A stretch of DNA of 64,000 bases from positions 1 to 64,000 of the forward strand of contig NW_026645843.1 of assembly GCF_949987535.1 (NCBI RefSeq), read 5' to 3'. Positions within the stretch are counted from its first letter, which is position 1; the number at the start of each line of letters is the position of its first letter. This document shows positions 10,555 through 22,874 of this stretch, one piece after another. The notes beneath the pieces are model-generated. The model had not been told where the DNA came from and did not search any database. It was given only the letters and a program-made list of their open reading frames with translations. This DNA comes from Balaenoptera acutorostrata (lineage: Eukaryota > Chordata > Mammalia > Artiodactyla > Balaenopteridae). A program made the position numbers and the translations under genes.

Positions 10555-12313
10555 TGGGACAGGCACAGGTCACTCTATTTTCCCATCAGGAAGAAGAATT
10601 AAGCACAAGCTCAGCCTGCCCCCCAGAACCAGAAGAGGGCCTGAAGCAATCCTGCGCTTTTGCGGCCAGCTCCCAAAAAAGCGAGTTGAAAAATGGAGCT
10701 CAGGGGCACTGCAATTCACAAACCTGCAGAGTTTTAAATGATACCTCGCGTCCACAAATATATTAAGGGAAGGCAACGAAGAGGCTTTGAAAGCAAGGCA
10801 GAATTGCAGGAAACAGATTTCAGGAGGTAGATTCGAATCGCCTTGAAAGCACCTGAAAAGCGGCAAAACGTGGACAATGATGCCCTTGGCCAAAAAGGGC
10901 GTATGCGTTTTTTCCTGAATATATTCAGGAAAAAACGCATACGCCCTTTTTGGCCAACCAAGCAACCTGGAAAGGCCAATCAGCGCTCCAAAGAAGTCTC
11001 GCTTCCCAGCGGGCAAAAGGGCCATGCGGAAAAAAGTGTCCAAACCAGAAATGCAGGCCCGGCCATGGAGAAATGGGAGCCTTGCTACGTTGATGGGTGG
11101 GATGTAAATTGCCAACAGCCACTCTGGAGAAGTGTACGGTGTGTTCTGAAACATCTAAAAAACACAGCTTGGAGAGCATAGGGCACTTCCACTCATGGGC
11201 GTATAAATTGGGAAAACTAAAAATCAGCAAGACACAGGCACCCCAAAGTTTAGGGCTGCTCTGTTGACAAGAACCCCCACTTCATTACACCTTAAATATC
11301 CTAGGAAAGAGAAAAATGGATAAAGAAGTTGGGGTCCTCATGTACAATGGAATATCACTCAGCCATGAAATCAACGTCATAAGGCTAGTAGCAGCACGAT
11401 GAGTGGATTTAGGTACGACGATTCTAAGTGAAATAAGTCACACAGAAAAAGACACTTATCCTAAGATATCACTTAGAGAGGGAATGTAAAAACCGCTACA
11501 CTTGAACTGAATTACAAAACAGAACAGAGTCACACGTTTAGAAAACACACTATGGCTGCTGAACGGGCAAGGTGAGGTGGGGTGATGCATAAAACAAGGG
11601 TTTCAAATTAGCTCAGATACCGTTCCATAAACCCAATATGTAAGAGACAAGACCTATTCCTTTTTCAGTGAACTGGACTCAACACCCCCTATTCACCGCA
11701 CAAGAATATATCTGACTAGTAAGAATCTTCAAACCTATGTATTGATATCTCTCCGTAAGTGAGTCAAGGGGGTGTAAAGCGGCATAAACACAGCCGTGAA
11801 AAGCAGCTAAACCCCATTATAAAAATAAATTACTTTTCAAAACCCGTGAAACAAAGACAGTGAAAGAGAGAGAAATTCTTACAAAATTCGTTCAGTGGCT
11901 GTGATGCAACCTGGATTGACCATATCTAGACCCACAGCTGATTGAGACATAAGGGTGGACACTCTTGGGGCTGAGAGGTTCGGTGAGGTTGGGTGAGCCA
12001 ACGCAGACCCTTTCAAGTAATACTGCATGGTACCCATCCCATGGGTCCCAAATCTCCAGGTTCAAGGGCATCTTCCTACATCGAAAACATGCATGAGAAA
12101 CCCAGAAGATGGTACACCGTGTGATCGGGAAAGGTTTCTAAAACGCACCTCATTTCTCATCTCCTTGGCTCGGGTTCGCCATTCCAGCCGATTTACTAGC
12201 CATCTCCCTCCTTGGAGAATCAGCACCTTTAACCTCCTGTTCCGTACAGGTTGCAATTTGTCCTGAGGATGAACGGGAAGAGGGGGAACCAATGAGAGAC
12301 TAGCTCTAGGTGT
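10555..12313 (+). repeat. Satellite unit 7 (A family)
   Basis: 1,759 bp, perfect palindrome at 10886. The 5' part matches unit 6 (ctacgttgatggg). The 3' part starts the set shared by units 7-10: gttcagtggctg near 11889, ctacatcgaaaacatgc near 12077, and tccttggctcggg. Confidence 0.97.
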
Positions 12314-14072
12314 TGGGACAGGCACAGGTCACTCTATTTTCCCATCAGGAAGAAGAATTAAGCACAAGCTCAGCCTGCCCCCCAGTACCAGAAGAGGGCC
12401 TGAAGCAATCCTGCGCTTTTGCGGCCAGCTCCCAAAAAAGCGAGTTGAAAAATGGAGCTCAGGGGCACTGCAATTCACAAACCTGCAGAGTTTTAAATGA
12501 TACCTCTCGTCCACAAATATATTAAGGGAAGGCAACGAAGAGGCTTTGAAAGCAAGGCAGAATTGCAGGAAACAGATTTCAGGAGGTAGATTCGAATCGC
12601 CTTGAAAGCACCTGAAAAGCGGCAAAACGTGGACAATGATGCCCTTGGCCAAAAAGGGCGTATGCGTTTTTTCCTGAATATATTCAGGAAAAAACTCATA
12701 CGCCCTTTTTGGCCAACCAAGCAACCTGGAAAGGCCAATCAGCGCTCCAAAGAAGTCTCGCTTCCCAGCGGGCAAAAGGGCCATGCGGAAAAAAGTGTCC
12801 AAACCAGAAATGCAGGCCCGGCCATGGAGAAATGGGAGCCTTGCTACGCTGATGGGTGGGATGTAAATTGCCAACAGCCACTCTGGAGAAGTGTACGGTG
12901 TGTTCTGAAACATCTAAAAAACACAGCTTGGAGAGCATAGGGCACTTCCACTCATGGGCGTATAAATTGGGAAAACTAAAAATCAGCAAGACACAGGCAC
13001 CCCAAAGTTTAGGGCTGCTCTGTTGACAAGAACCCCCACTTCATTACACCTTAAATATCCTAGGAAAGAGAAAAATGGATAAAGAAGTTGGGGTCCTCAT
13101 GTACAATGGAATATCACTCAGCCATGAAATCAACGTCATAAGGCTAGTAGCAGCACGATGAGTGGATTTAGGTACGACGATTCTAAGTGAAATAAGTCAC
13201 ACAGAAAAAGACACTTATCCTAAGATATCACTTAGAGAGGGAATGTAAAAACCGCTACACTTGAACTGAATTACAAAACAGAACAGAGTCACACGTTTAG
13301 AAAACACACTATGGCTGCTGAACGGGCAAGGTGAGGTGGGGTGATGCATAAAACAAGGGTTTCAAATTAGCTCAGATACCGTTCCATAAACCCAATATGT
13401 AAGAGACAAGACCTATTCCTTTTTCAGTGAACTGGACTCAACACCCCCTATTCACCGCACAAGAATATATCTGACTAGTAAGAATCTTCAAACCTATGTA
13501 TTGATATCTCTCCGTAAGTGAGTCAAGGGGGTGTAAAGCGGCATAAACACAGCCGTGAAAAGCAGCTAAACCCCATTATAAAAATAAATTACTTTTCAAA
13601 ACCCGTGAAACAAAGACAGTGAAAGAGAGAGAAATTCTTACAAAATTCGTTCAGTGGCTGTGATGCAACCTGGATTGACCATATCTAGACCCACAGCTGA
13701 TTGAGACATAAGGGTGGACACTCTTGGGGCTGAGAGGTTCGGTGAGGTTGGGTGAGCCAATGCAGACCCTTTCAAGTAATACTGCATGGTACCCATCCCA
13801 TGGGTCCCAAATCTCCAGGTTCAAGGGCATCTTCCTACATCGAAAACATGCATGAGAAACCCAGAAGATGGTACACCGTGTGATCGGGAAAGGTTTCTAA
13901 AACGCACCTCATTTCTCATCTCCTTGGCTCGGGTTCGCCATTCCAGCCGATTTACTAGCCATCTCCCTCCTTGGAGAATCAGCACCTTTAACCTCCTGTT
14001 CCGTACAGGTTGCAATTTGTCCTGAGGATGAACGGGAAGAGGGGGAACCAATGAGAGACTAGCTCTAGGTGT
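12314..14072 (+). repeat. Satellite unit 8 (A family)
   Basis: 1,759 bp. ccagtaccag near 12384 is shared only with unit 9. The palindrome at 12645 has one mismatch (aaactcatacg in the right arm). Confidence 0.97.
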
Positions 14073-15831
14073 TGGGACAGGCACAGGTCACTCTATTTTC
14101 CCATCAGGAAGAAGAATTAAGCACAAGCTCAGCCTGCCCCCCAGTACCAGAAGAGGGCCTGAAGCAATCCTGCGCTTTTGCGGCCAGCTCCCAAAAAAGC
14201 GAGTTGAAAAATGGAGCTCAGGGGCACTGCAATTCACAAACCTGCAGAGTTTTAAATGATACCTCTCGTCCACAAATATATTCAGGGAAAGGCAACGCAA
14301 GAGGCCTTTGAAGCCAAGGGCAGCATTGCCACGGAAACCGCTTTCAGGAGTCGAATCGCCTTGAAAGCACCTGAAAAGCGGCAAAACGTGGACAATGATG
14401 CCCTTGGCCAAAAAGGGCGTATGCGTTTTTTCCTGAATATATTCAGGAAAAAACGCATACGCCCTTTTTGGCCAACCAAGCAACCTGGAAAGGCCAATCA
14501 GCGCTCCAAAGAAGTCTCGCTTCCCAGCGGGCAAAAGGGCCATGCGGAAAAAAGTGTCCAAACCAGAAATGCAGGCCCGGCCATGGAGAAATGGGAGCCT
14601 TGCTACGCTGATGGGTGGGATGTAAATTGCCAACAGCCACTCTGGAGAAGTGTACGGTGTGTTCTGAAACATCTAAAAAACACAGCTTGGAGAGCATAGG
14701 GCACTTCCACTCATGGGCGTATAAATTGGGAAAACTAAAAATCAGCAAGACACAGGCACCCCAAAGTTTAGGGCTGCTCTGTTGACAAGAACCCCCACTT
14801 CATTACACCTTAAATATCCTAGGAAAGAGAAAAATGGATAAAGAAGTTGGGGTCCTCATGTACAATGGAATATCACTCAGCCATGAAATCAACGTCATAA
14901 GGCTAGTAGCAGCACGATGAGTGGATTTAGGTACGACGATTCTAAGTGAAATAAGTCACACAGAAAAAGACACTTATCCTAAGATATCACTTAGAGAGGG
15001 AATGTAAAAACCGCTACACTTGAACTGAATTACAAAACAGAACAGAGTCACACGTTTAGAAAACACACTATGGCTGCTGAACGGGCAAGGTGAGGTGGGG
15101 TGATGCATAAAACAAGGGTTTCAAATTAGCTCAGATACCGTTCCATAAACCCAATATGTAAGAGACAAGACCTATTCCTTTTTCAGTGAACTGGACTCAA
15201 CACCCCCTATTCACCGCACAAGAATATATCTGACTAGTAAGAATCTTCAAACCTATGTATTGATATCTCTCCGTAAGTGAGTCAAGGGGGTGTAAAGCGG
15301 CATAAACACAGCCGTGAAAAGCAGCTAAACCCCATTATAAAAATAAATTACTTTTCAAAACCCGTGAAACAAAGACAGTGAAAGAGAGAGAAATTCTTAC
15401 AAAATTCGTTCAGTGGCTGTGATGCAACCTGGATTGACCATATCTAGACCCACAGCTGATTGAGACATAAGGGTGGACACTCTTGGGGCTGAGAGGTTCG
15501 GTGAGGTTGGGTGAGCCAACGCAGACCCTTTCAAGTAATACTGCATGGTACCCATCCCATGGGTCCCAAATCTCCAGGTTCAAGGGCATCTTCCTACATC
15601 GAAAACATGCATGAGAAACCCAGAAGATGGTACACCGTGTGATCGGGAAAGGTTTCTAAAACGCACCTCATTTCTCATCTCCTTGGCTCGGGTTCGCCAT
15701 TCCAGCCGATTTACTAGCCATCTCCCTCCTTGGAGAATCAGCACCTTTAACCTCCTGTTCCGTACAGGTTGCAATTTGTCCTGAGGATGAACGGGAAGAG
15801 GGGGAACCAATGAGAGACTAGCTCTAGGTGT
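14073..15831 (+). repeat. Satellite unit 9 (A family, with divergent patch)
   Basis: 1,759 bp, perfect palindrome at 14404. Identical in style to units 8 and 10 except for the clustered changes at 14281-14350, listed separately. Shares ccagtaccag with unit 8. Confidence 0.97.
14281..14350. other. 70-bp patch of clustered substitutions and balanced indels, unit 9 only
   Basis: Against the 70 bp found in the other units, this copy starts ttcagggaaaggcaacgcaa instead of ttaagggaaggcaacgaaga. It continues with gaggcctttgaagccaaggg and cattgccacggaaaccgc, and lacks about six bases of ggtagat before tcgaatcgcc. Insertions and the deletion cancel exactly, so the unit stays 1,759 bp. Flanking sequence on both sides is normal A type. 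It could be a gene-conversion tract from a divergent copy elsewhere, a local mutation cluster, or a consensus error. Confidence 0.9.
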
Positions 15832-17590
15832 TGGGACAGGCACAGGTCACTCTATTTTCCCATCAGGAAGAAGAATTAAGCACAAGCTCAGCCTGCCCCC
15901 CAGAACCAGAAGAGGGCCTGAAGCAATCCTGCGCTTTTGCGGCCAGCTCCCAAAAAAGCGAGTGGAAAAATGGAGCTCAGGGGCACTGCAATTCACAAAC
16001 CTGCAGAGTTTTAAATGATACCTCTCGTCCACAAATATATTAAGGGAAGGCAACGAAGAGGCTTTGAAAGCAAGGCAGAATTGCAGGAAACAGATTTCAG
16101 GAGGTAGATTCGAATCGCCTTGAAAGCACATGAAAAGCGGCAAAACGTGGACAATGATGCCCTTGGCCAAAAAGGGCGTATGCGTTTTTTCCTGAATATA
16201 TTCAGGAAAAAACGCATACGCCCTTTTTGGCCAACCAAGCAACCTGGAAAGGCCAATCAGCGCTCCAAAGAAGTCTCGCTTCCCAGCGGGCAAAAGGGCC
16301 ATGCGGAAAAAAGTGTCCAAACCAGAAATGCAGGCCCGGCCATGGAGAAATGGGAGCCTTGCTACGCTGATGGGTGGGATGTAAATTGCCAACAGCCACT
16401 CTGGAGAAGTGTACGGTGTGTTCTGAAACATCTAAAAAACACAGCTTGGAGAGCATAGGGCACTTCCACTCATGGGCGTATAAATTGGGAAAACTAAAAA
16501 TCAGCAAGACACAGGCACCCCAAAGTTTAGGGCTGCTCTGTTGACAAGAACCCCCACTTCATTACACCTTAAATATCCTAGGAAAGAGAAAAATGGATAA
16601 AGTAGTTGGGGTCCTCATGTACAATGGAATATCACTCAGCCATGAAATCAACGTCATAAGGCTAGTAGCAGCACGATGAGTGGATTTAGGTACGACGATT
16701 CTAAGTGAAATAAGTCACACAGAAAAAGACACTTATCCTAAGATATCACTTAGAGAGGGAATGTAAAAACCGCTACACTTGAACTGAATTACAAAACAGA
16801 ACAGAGTCACACGTTTAGAAAACACACTATGGCTGCTGAACGGGCAAGGTGAGGTGGGGTGATGCATAAAACAAGGGTTTCAAATTAGCTCAGATACCGT
16901 TCCATAAACCCAATATGTAAGAGACAAGACCTATTCCTTTTTCAGTGAACTGGACTCAACACCCCCTATTCACCGCACAAGAATATATCTGACTAGTAAG
17001 AATCTTCAAACCTATGTATTGATATCTCTCCGTAAGTGAGTCAAGGGGGTGTAAAGCGGCATAAACACAGCCGTGAAAAGCAGCTAAACCCCATTATAAA
17101 AATAAATTACTTTTCAAAACCCGTGAAACAAAGACAGTGAAAGAGAGAGAAATTCTTACAAAATTCGTTCAGTGGCTGTGATGCAACCTGGATTGACCAT
17201 ATCTAGACCCACAGCTGATTGAGACATAAGGGTGGACACTCTTGGGGCTGAGAGGTTCGGTGAGGTTGGGTGAGCCAACGCAGACCCTTTCAAGTAATAC
17301 TGCATGGTACCCATCCCATGGGTCCCAAATCTCCAGGTTCAAGGGCATCTTCCTACATCGAAAACATGCATGAGAAACCCAGAAGATGGTACACCGTGTG
17401 ATCGGGAAAGGTTTCTAAAACGCACCTCATTTCTCATCTCCTTGGCTCGGGTTCGCCATTCCAGCCGATTTACTAGCCATCTCCCTCCTTGGAGAATCAG
17501 CACCTTTAACCTCCTGTTCCGTACAGGTTGCAATTTGTCCTGAGGATGAACGGGAAGAGGGGGAACCAATGAGAGACTAGCTCTAGGTGT
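15832..17590 (+). repeat. Satellite unit 10 (A family)
   Basis: 1,759 bp, perfect palindrome at 16163. gcgagtggaaaaatgg near 15958 is shared with unit 11. Also has agcacatgaa and agtagttgggg, as in units 5 and 11. Confidence 0.97.
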
Positions 17591-19356
17591 TGGGACAGGC
17601 ACAGGTCACTCTATTTTTCCCATCAGGAAGAAGAATTAAGCACAAGCTCAGCCTGCCCCCCAGAACCAGAAGAGGGCCTGAAGCAATCCTGCGCTTTTGC
17701 GGCCAGCTCCCAAAAAAGCGAGTGGAAAAATGGAGCTCAGGGGCACTGCAATTCACAAACCTGCAGAGTTTTAAATGATACCTCTCGTCCACAAATATAT
17801 TAAGGGAAGGCAACGAAGAGGCTTTGAAAGCAAGGCAGAATTGCAGGAAACAGATTTCAGGAGGTAGATTCGAATCGCCTTGAAAGCACATGAAAAGCGG
17901 CAAAACGTGGACAATGATGCCCTTGGCCAAAAAGGGCGTATGCGTTTTTTCCTGAATATATTCAGGAAAAAAACGCATACGCCCTTTTTGGCCAACCAAG
18001 CAACCTGGAAAGGCCAATCAGCGCTCCAAGAAGTCTCGCTTCCCAGCGGGCAAAAGGGCCATGCGGAAAAAAGTGTCCAAACCAGAAATGCAGGCCCGGC
18101 CATGGAGAAATGGGAGCCTTGCTACGCTGATGGGTGGGATGTAAATTGCCAACAGCCACTCTGGAGAAGTGTACGGTGTGTTCTGAAACATCTAAAAAAC
18201 ACAGCTTGGAGAGCATAGGGCACTTCCACTCATGGGCGTATCAAATTGGGAAAACTAAAAATCAGCAAGACACAGGCACCCCAAAGTTTAGGGCTGCTCT
18301 GTTGACAAGAACCCCCCACTTCATTACACCTTAAATATCCTAGGAAAGAGAAAAAATGGATAAAGTAGTTGGGGTCCTCATGTACAATGGAATATCACTC
18401 AGCCATGAAATCAACGTCATAAGGCTAGTAGCAGCACGATGAGTGGATTTAGGTACGACGATTCTAAGTGAAATAAGTCACACAGAAAAAGACACTTATC
18501 CTAAGATATCACTTACGAGAGGAATGTAAAAAACCGCTACACTTGAACTGAATTACAAAACAGAACAGACTCACACGTTTAGAAAACACACTATGGCTGC
18601 TGAACGGGCAAGGTGAGGGTGGGGTGATGCATAAAACAAGGGTTTCAAATTAGCTCAGATACCGTTCCATAAACCCAATATGTAAGAGACAAGACCTATT
18701 CCTTTTTCAGTGAACTGGACTCCAACACCCCCTATTCACCGCACAAGAATGTATCTGACTAGTAAGAATCTTCAAACCTATGTATTGATATCTCTCTGTA
18801 AGTGAGTCAAGGGGGTGTAAAGCGGCATAAACACAGCCGTGAAAAGCAGCTAAACCCCATTATAAAAATAAATTACTTTTCAAAACCCGTGAAACAAAGA
18901 CAGTGAAAGAGAGAGGAAATTCTTACAAAATTCGTTCAGGGGCTGTGATGCAACCTGGATTGACCATATCTAGACCCACAGCTGATTGAGACATAAGGGT
19001 GGACACTCTTGGGGCTGAGAGGTTCGGTGAGGTTGGGTGAGCCAACGCAGACCCTTTCAAGTAATACTGCATGGTACCCATCCCATGGGTCCCAAATCTC
19101 CAGGTTCAAGGGCATCTTCCTACGTCGAAAACAGGCATGAGAAACCAGAAGATGGTACACCGTGTGATCGGGAAAGGTTTCTAAAACGTACCTCATTTCT
19201 CATCTCCTTTGCTCGGGTTCGCCATTCCAGCCGATTTACTAGCCATCTCCCTCCTTGGAGAATCAGCACCTTTAACCTCCTGTTCCGTACAGGTTGAAAT
19301 TTGTCCTGAGGATGAACGGGAAGAGGGGGAACCAATGAGAGACTAGCTCTAGGTGT
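17591..19356 (+). repeat. Satellite unit 11 (A family, indel-rich, 1,766 bp)
   Basis: The longest unit. I count nine single-base insertions, mostly lengthening homopolymers or doublets (ctatttttccc, caggaaaaaaacgc, aacccccca, gaaaaaatgg, gtaaaaaacc, tgagggtgggg, ctccaac, gagaggaaatt, gtatcaaatt), and two single-base deletions (ctccaagaag, gaaaccagaag). These sum exactly to +7. The 3' end has ttgaaatttg, as in unit 1. Confidence 0.96.
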
Positions 19357-21114
19357 TGGGACAGGCACAGGTCACTCTATTTTCCCATCAGGAAGAAGAA
19401 TTAAGCACAAGCTCAGCCTGCCCCCCAGAACCAGAAGAGGGCCTGAAGCAATCCTGCGCTTTTGCGGCCAGCTCCCAAAAAAGCGAGTTGAAAAATGGAG
19501 CTCAGGGGCACTGCAATTCACAAACCTGCAGAGTTTTAAATGATACCTCGCGTCCACAAATATATTAAGGGAAGGCAACGAAGAGGCTTTGAAAGCAAGG
19601 CAGAATTGCAGGAAACAGATTTCAGGAGGTAGATTCGAATCGCCTTGAAAGCACATGAAAAGCGGCAAAACGTGGACAATGATGCCCTTGGCCAAAAAGG
19701 GCGTATGCGTTTTTTCCTGAATATATTCAGGAAAAAACGCATACGCCCTTTTTGGCCAACCAAGCAACCTGGAAAGGCCAATCAGCGCTCCAAAGAAGTC
19801 TCGCTTCCCAGCGGGCAAAAGGGCCATGCGGAAAAAAGTGTCCAAACCAGAATGCAGGCCCAGCCTTGGAGAAATGGGAGCCTTGCTACGCTGATGGGTG
19901 GGATGTAAATTGCCAACAGCCACTCTGGAGAAGTGTACGGTGTGTTCTGAAACATCTAAAAACACTGCTTGGAGAGCATAGGGCACTTCCACTCATGGGC
20001 GTATAAATTGGAAAACTAAAAATCAGCAAGACACAGGCACCCCAAAGTTTAGGGCTGCTCTGTTGACAAGAACCCCCACTTCATTACACCTTAAATATCC
20101 TGGGAAAGAGAAAAAAGGATAAAGAAGTTGGGGTCCTCATGTACAATGGAATATCACTCAGCCATGAAATCAACGTCATAAGGCTAGTAGCAGCACGATG
20201 AGTGGATTTAGGTACGACGATTCTAAGTGAAATAAGTCACACAGAAAAAGACACTTATCCTAAGATATCACTTAGAGAGGGAATGTAAAAACCGCTACAC
20301 TTGAACTGAATTACAAAAACAGAACAGAGTCACACGTTTAGAAAACACACTATGGCTGCTAAACGGGCAAGGTGAGGTGGGGTTGATGCATAAAACAAGG
20401 GTTTCAAATTAGCTCATATACCGTTCCATAAACCCAATATGTAAGAGACAAGACCTATTCCTTTTTCAGTGAACTGGACTCAACACCCCCTATTCACCGC
20501 ACAAGAATATATCTGACTAGTAAGAATCTTCAAACCTATGCATTGATATCTCTCCGTAAGTGAGTCAAGGGGGTGTAAAGCGGCATAAACACAGCCGTGA
20601 AAAGCAGCTAAACCCCATTATAAAAATAAATTACTTTTCAAAACCCGTGAAACAAAGACAGTGAAAGAGAGAGAAATTCTTACAAAATTCGTTCAGGGGC
20701 TGTGATGCAACCTGGATTGACCATATCTAGACCCACAGCTGATTGAGACATAAGGGTGGACACTCTTGGGGCTGAGCGGTTCGGTGAGGTTGGGTGAGCC
20801 AACGCAGACGCTTTCAAGTAATACTCCATGGTACCCATCCCATGGGTCCCAAATCTCCAGGTTCAAGGACATCTTCCTACGTCGAAAACAGGCATGAGAA
20901 ACCCAGAAGATGGTACACCGTGTGATCGGGAAAGGTTTCTAAAACGCACCTCATTTCTCATCTCCTTTGCTCGGGTTCGCCATTCCAGCCGATTTACTAG
21001 CCATCTCCCTCCTTGGAGAATCAGCACCTTTAACCTACTGTTCCGTACAGGTTGCAATTTGTCCTGAGGATGAACGGGAAGAGGGGGAACCAATGAGAGA
21101 CTAGCTCTAGGTGT
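19357..21114 (+). repeat. Satellite unit 12 (A family, indel-rich)
   Basis: 1,758 bp, explained by three deletions (near 19852, 19960 and 20010) and two insertions (acaaaaacag near 20315, ggttgatgc near 20382). Also has an unusual number of private substitutions, for example atcctgggaaag, ctgctaaacggg, gagcggttcgg, agacgctttc and actccatggtacc. Confidence 0.96.
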
Positions 21115-22874
21115 TGGGACAGGCACAGGTCACTCTATTTTCCCATCAGGAAGAAGAATTAAGCACAAGCTCAGCCTGCCCCCCAGAACCAGAAGAGGGA
21201 CTGAAGCAATCATGCGCTTTTGCGGCCAGCTCCCAAAAAAGCGAGTTGAAAAATGGAGCTCAGGGGCACTGCAATTCACAAACCTGCAGAGTTTTAAATG
21301 ATACCTCTCGTCCACAAATATATTAAGGGAAGGCCACGAAGAGGCTTTGAAAGCAAGGCAGAATTGCAGAAACAGATTTCAGGAGGTAGATTCGAATCGC
21401 CTTGAAAGCACCTGAAAAGCGGCAAAACGTGGACAATGATGCCCTTGGCCAAAAAGGGCGTATGCGTTTTTTCTGAATATATTCAGGAAAAAACGCATAC
21501 GCCCTTTTTGGCCAACCAAGCAACCTGGAAAGGCCAATCAGCGCTCCAAAGAAGTCTCGCTTCCCAGCGGGCAAAAGGGCCATGCGGAAAAAAGTGTCCA
21601 AACCAGAAATGCAGGACCGGCCATGGAGAAATGGGAGCCTTGCTACGCTGATGGGTGGGATGTAAATTGCCAACAGCCACTCTGGAGAAGTGTACGGTGT
21701 GTTCTGAAACATCTAAAAAAACTCAGCTTTAAGAGCATAGGGCACTTCCACTCATGGGCGTATAAATTGGGAAAACTAAAAATCAGCAAGACACAGGCAT
21801 CCCCAAAGTTAGGGCTGCTCTGTTGACAAGAACCCTCCACTTCAGTTACACCTTAAATATCCTAGGAAAGAGAAAAAATGGGATAAAGAAGTTGGGTCCT
21901 CATGTACAATGGAATATCACTCAGCCATGAAATCAACGTCATAAGGCTAGGTAGCAGCACTGATGAGTGGATTTAGGTACGACGATTCTAAGTGAAATAA
22001 GTCACACAGAAAAAGACACTTATCCGAAGATATCACTTATAGAGGGAATGTAAAAACCGCTACACTTGAACTGAATTACAAAACAGAACAGAGTCACACG
22101 TTAAAACACACTATGGCTGCTGAACGGGCAAGGTGAGGTGGGGTGATGCATAAAACAAGGGTTTCAAATTAGCTCAGATACCGTTCCATAAACCCAATAT
22201 GTAAGAGACAAGACCTATTCCTTTTTCAGTGAACTGGACTCAACACCCCCTATTCACCACACAAGAATATATCTGACTAGTAATAATCTTCAAACCTATG
22301 TATTGATATCTCTCCGTAAGTGAGTCAAGGGGGTGTAAAGCGGCATAAACACAGCCGTGAAAAGCAGCTAAACCCCATTATAATAATAAATTACTTTTCA
22401 AAACCCGTGAAACAAAGACAGTGAAAGAGAGAGAAATTCTTACAAAATTCGTTCAGGGGCTGTGATGCAACCTGGATTGACCATATCTAGACCCACAGCT
22501 GATTGAGACATAAGGGTGGACACTCTTGGGGCTGAGAGGTTCGGTGAGGTTGGGTGAGCCAACGCAGACCCTTTCAAGTAATACTGCATGGTGCCCATCC
22601 CATGGGTCCCAAATCTCCAGGTTCAAGGGCATCTTCCTACGTCGAAAACAGGCATGAGAAACCCAGAAGATGGTACACCGTGTGATCGGGAAAGGTTTCT
22701 AAAACGCACCTCATTTCTCATCTCCTTTGCTCGGGTTCGCCATTCCAGCCGATTTACTAGCCATCTCCCTCCTTGGAGAATCAGCACCTTTAACCTCCTG
22801 TTCCGTACAGGTTGCAATTTGTCCTGAGGATGAACGGGAAGAGGGGGAACCAATGAGAGACTAGCTCTAGGTGT
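21115..22874 (+). repeat. Satellite unit 13 (A family, indel-rich)
   Basis: 1,760 bp from a mix of losses and gains: ttgcagaaac, ttttttctgaa (shortening the palindrome at 21445 to 71 bp), ctaaaaaaactcagc, aaccctccacttcagttac, gaaaaaatgggataaag, gttgggtcc, ctaggtagcagcactgatg and a 3-bp loss in cacgttaaaacac. The indels stop near 22.1 kb; the rest of the unit is ordinary. Confidence 0.96.

Larger units (their letters stand above)
17591..22115. other. Cluster of indels in units 11-13
   Basis: About two dozen small indels, mostly in homopolymers, fall in this 4.5-kb stretch. Units 1-8 and 10 have none that change length, and units 14-17 have none. The pattern looks more like a weak consensus over a hard-to-map stretch than biology, though a decayed block cannot be excluded. 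Confidence 0.75.
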
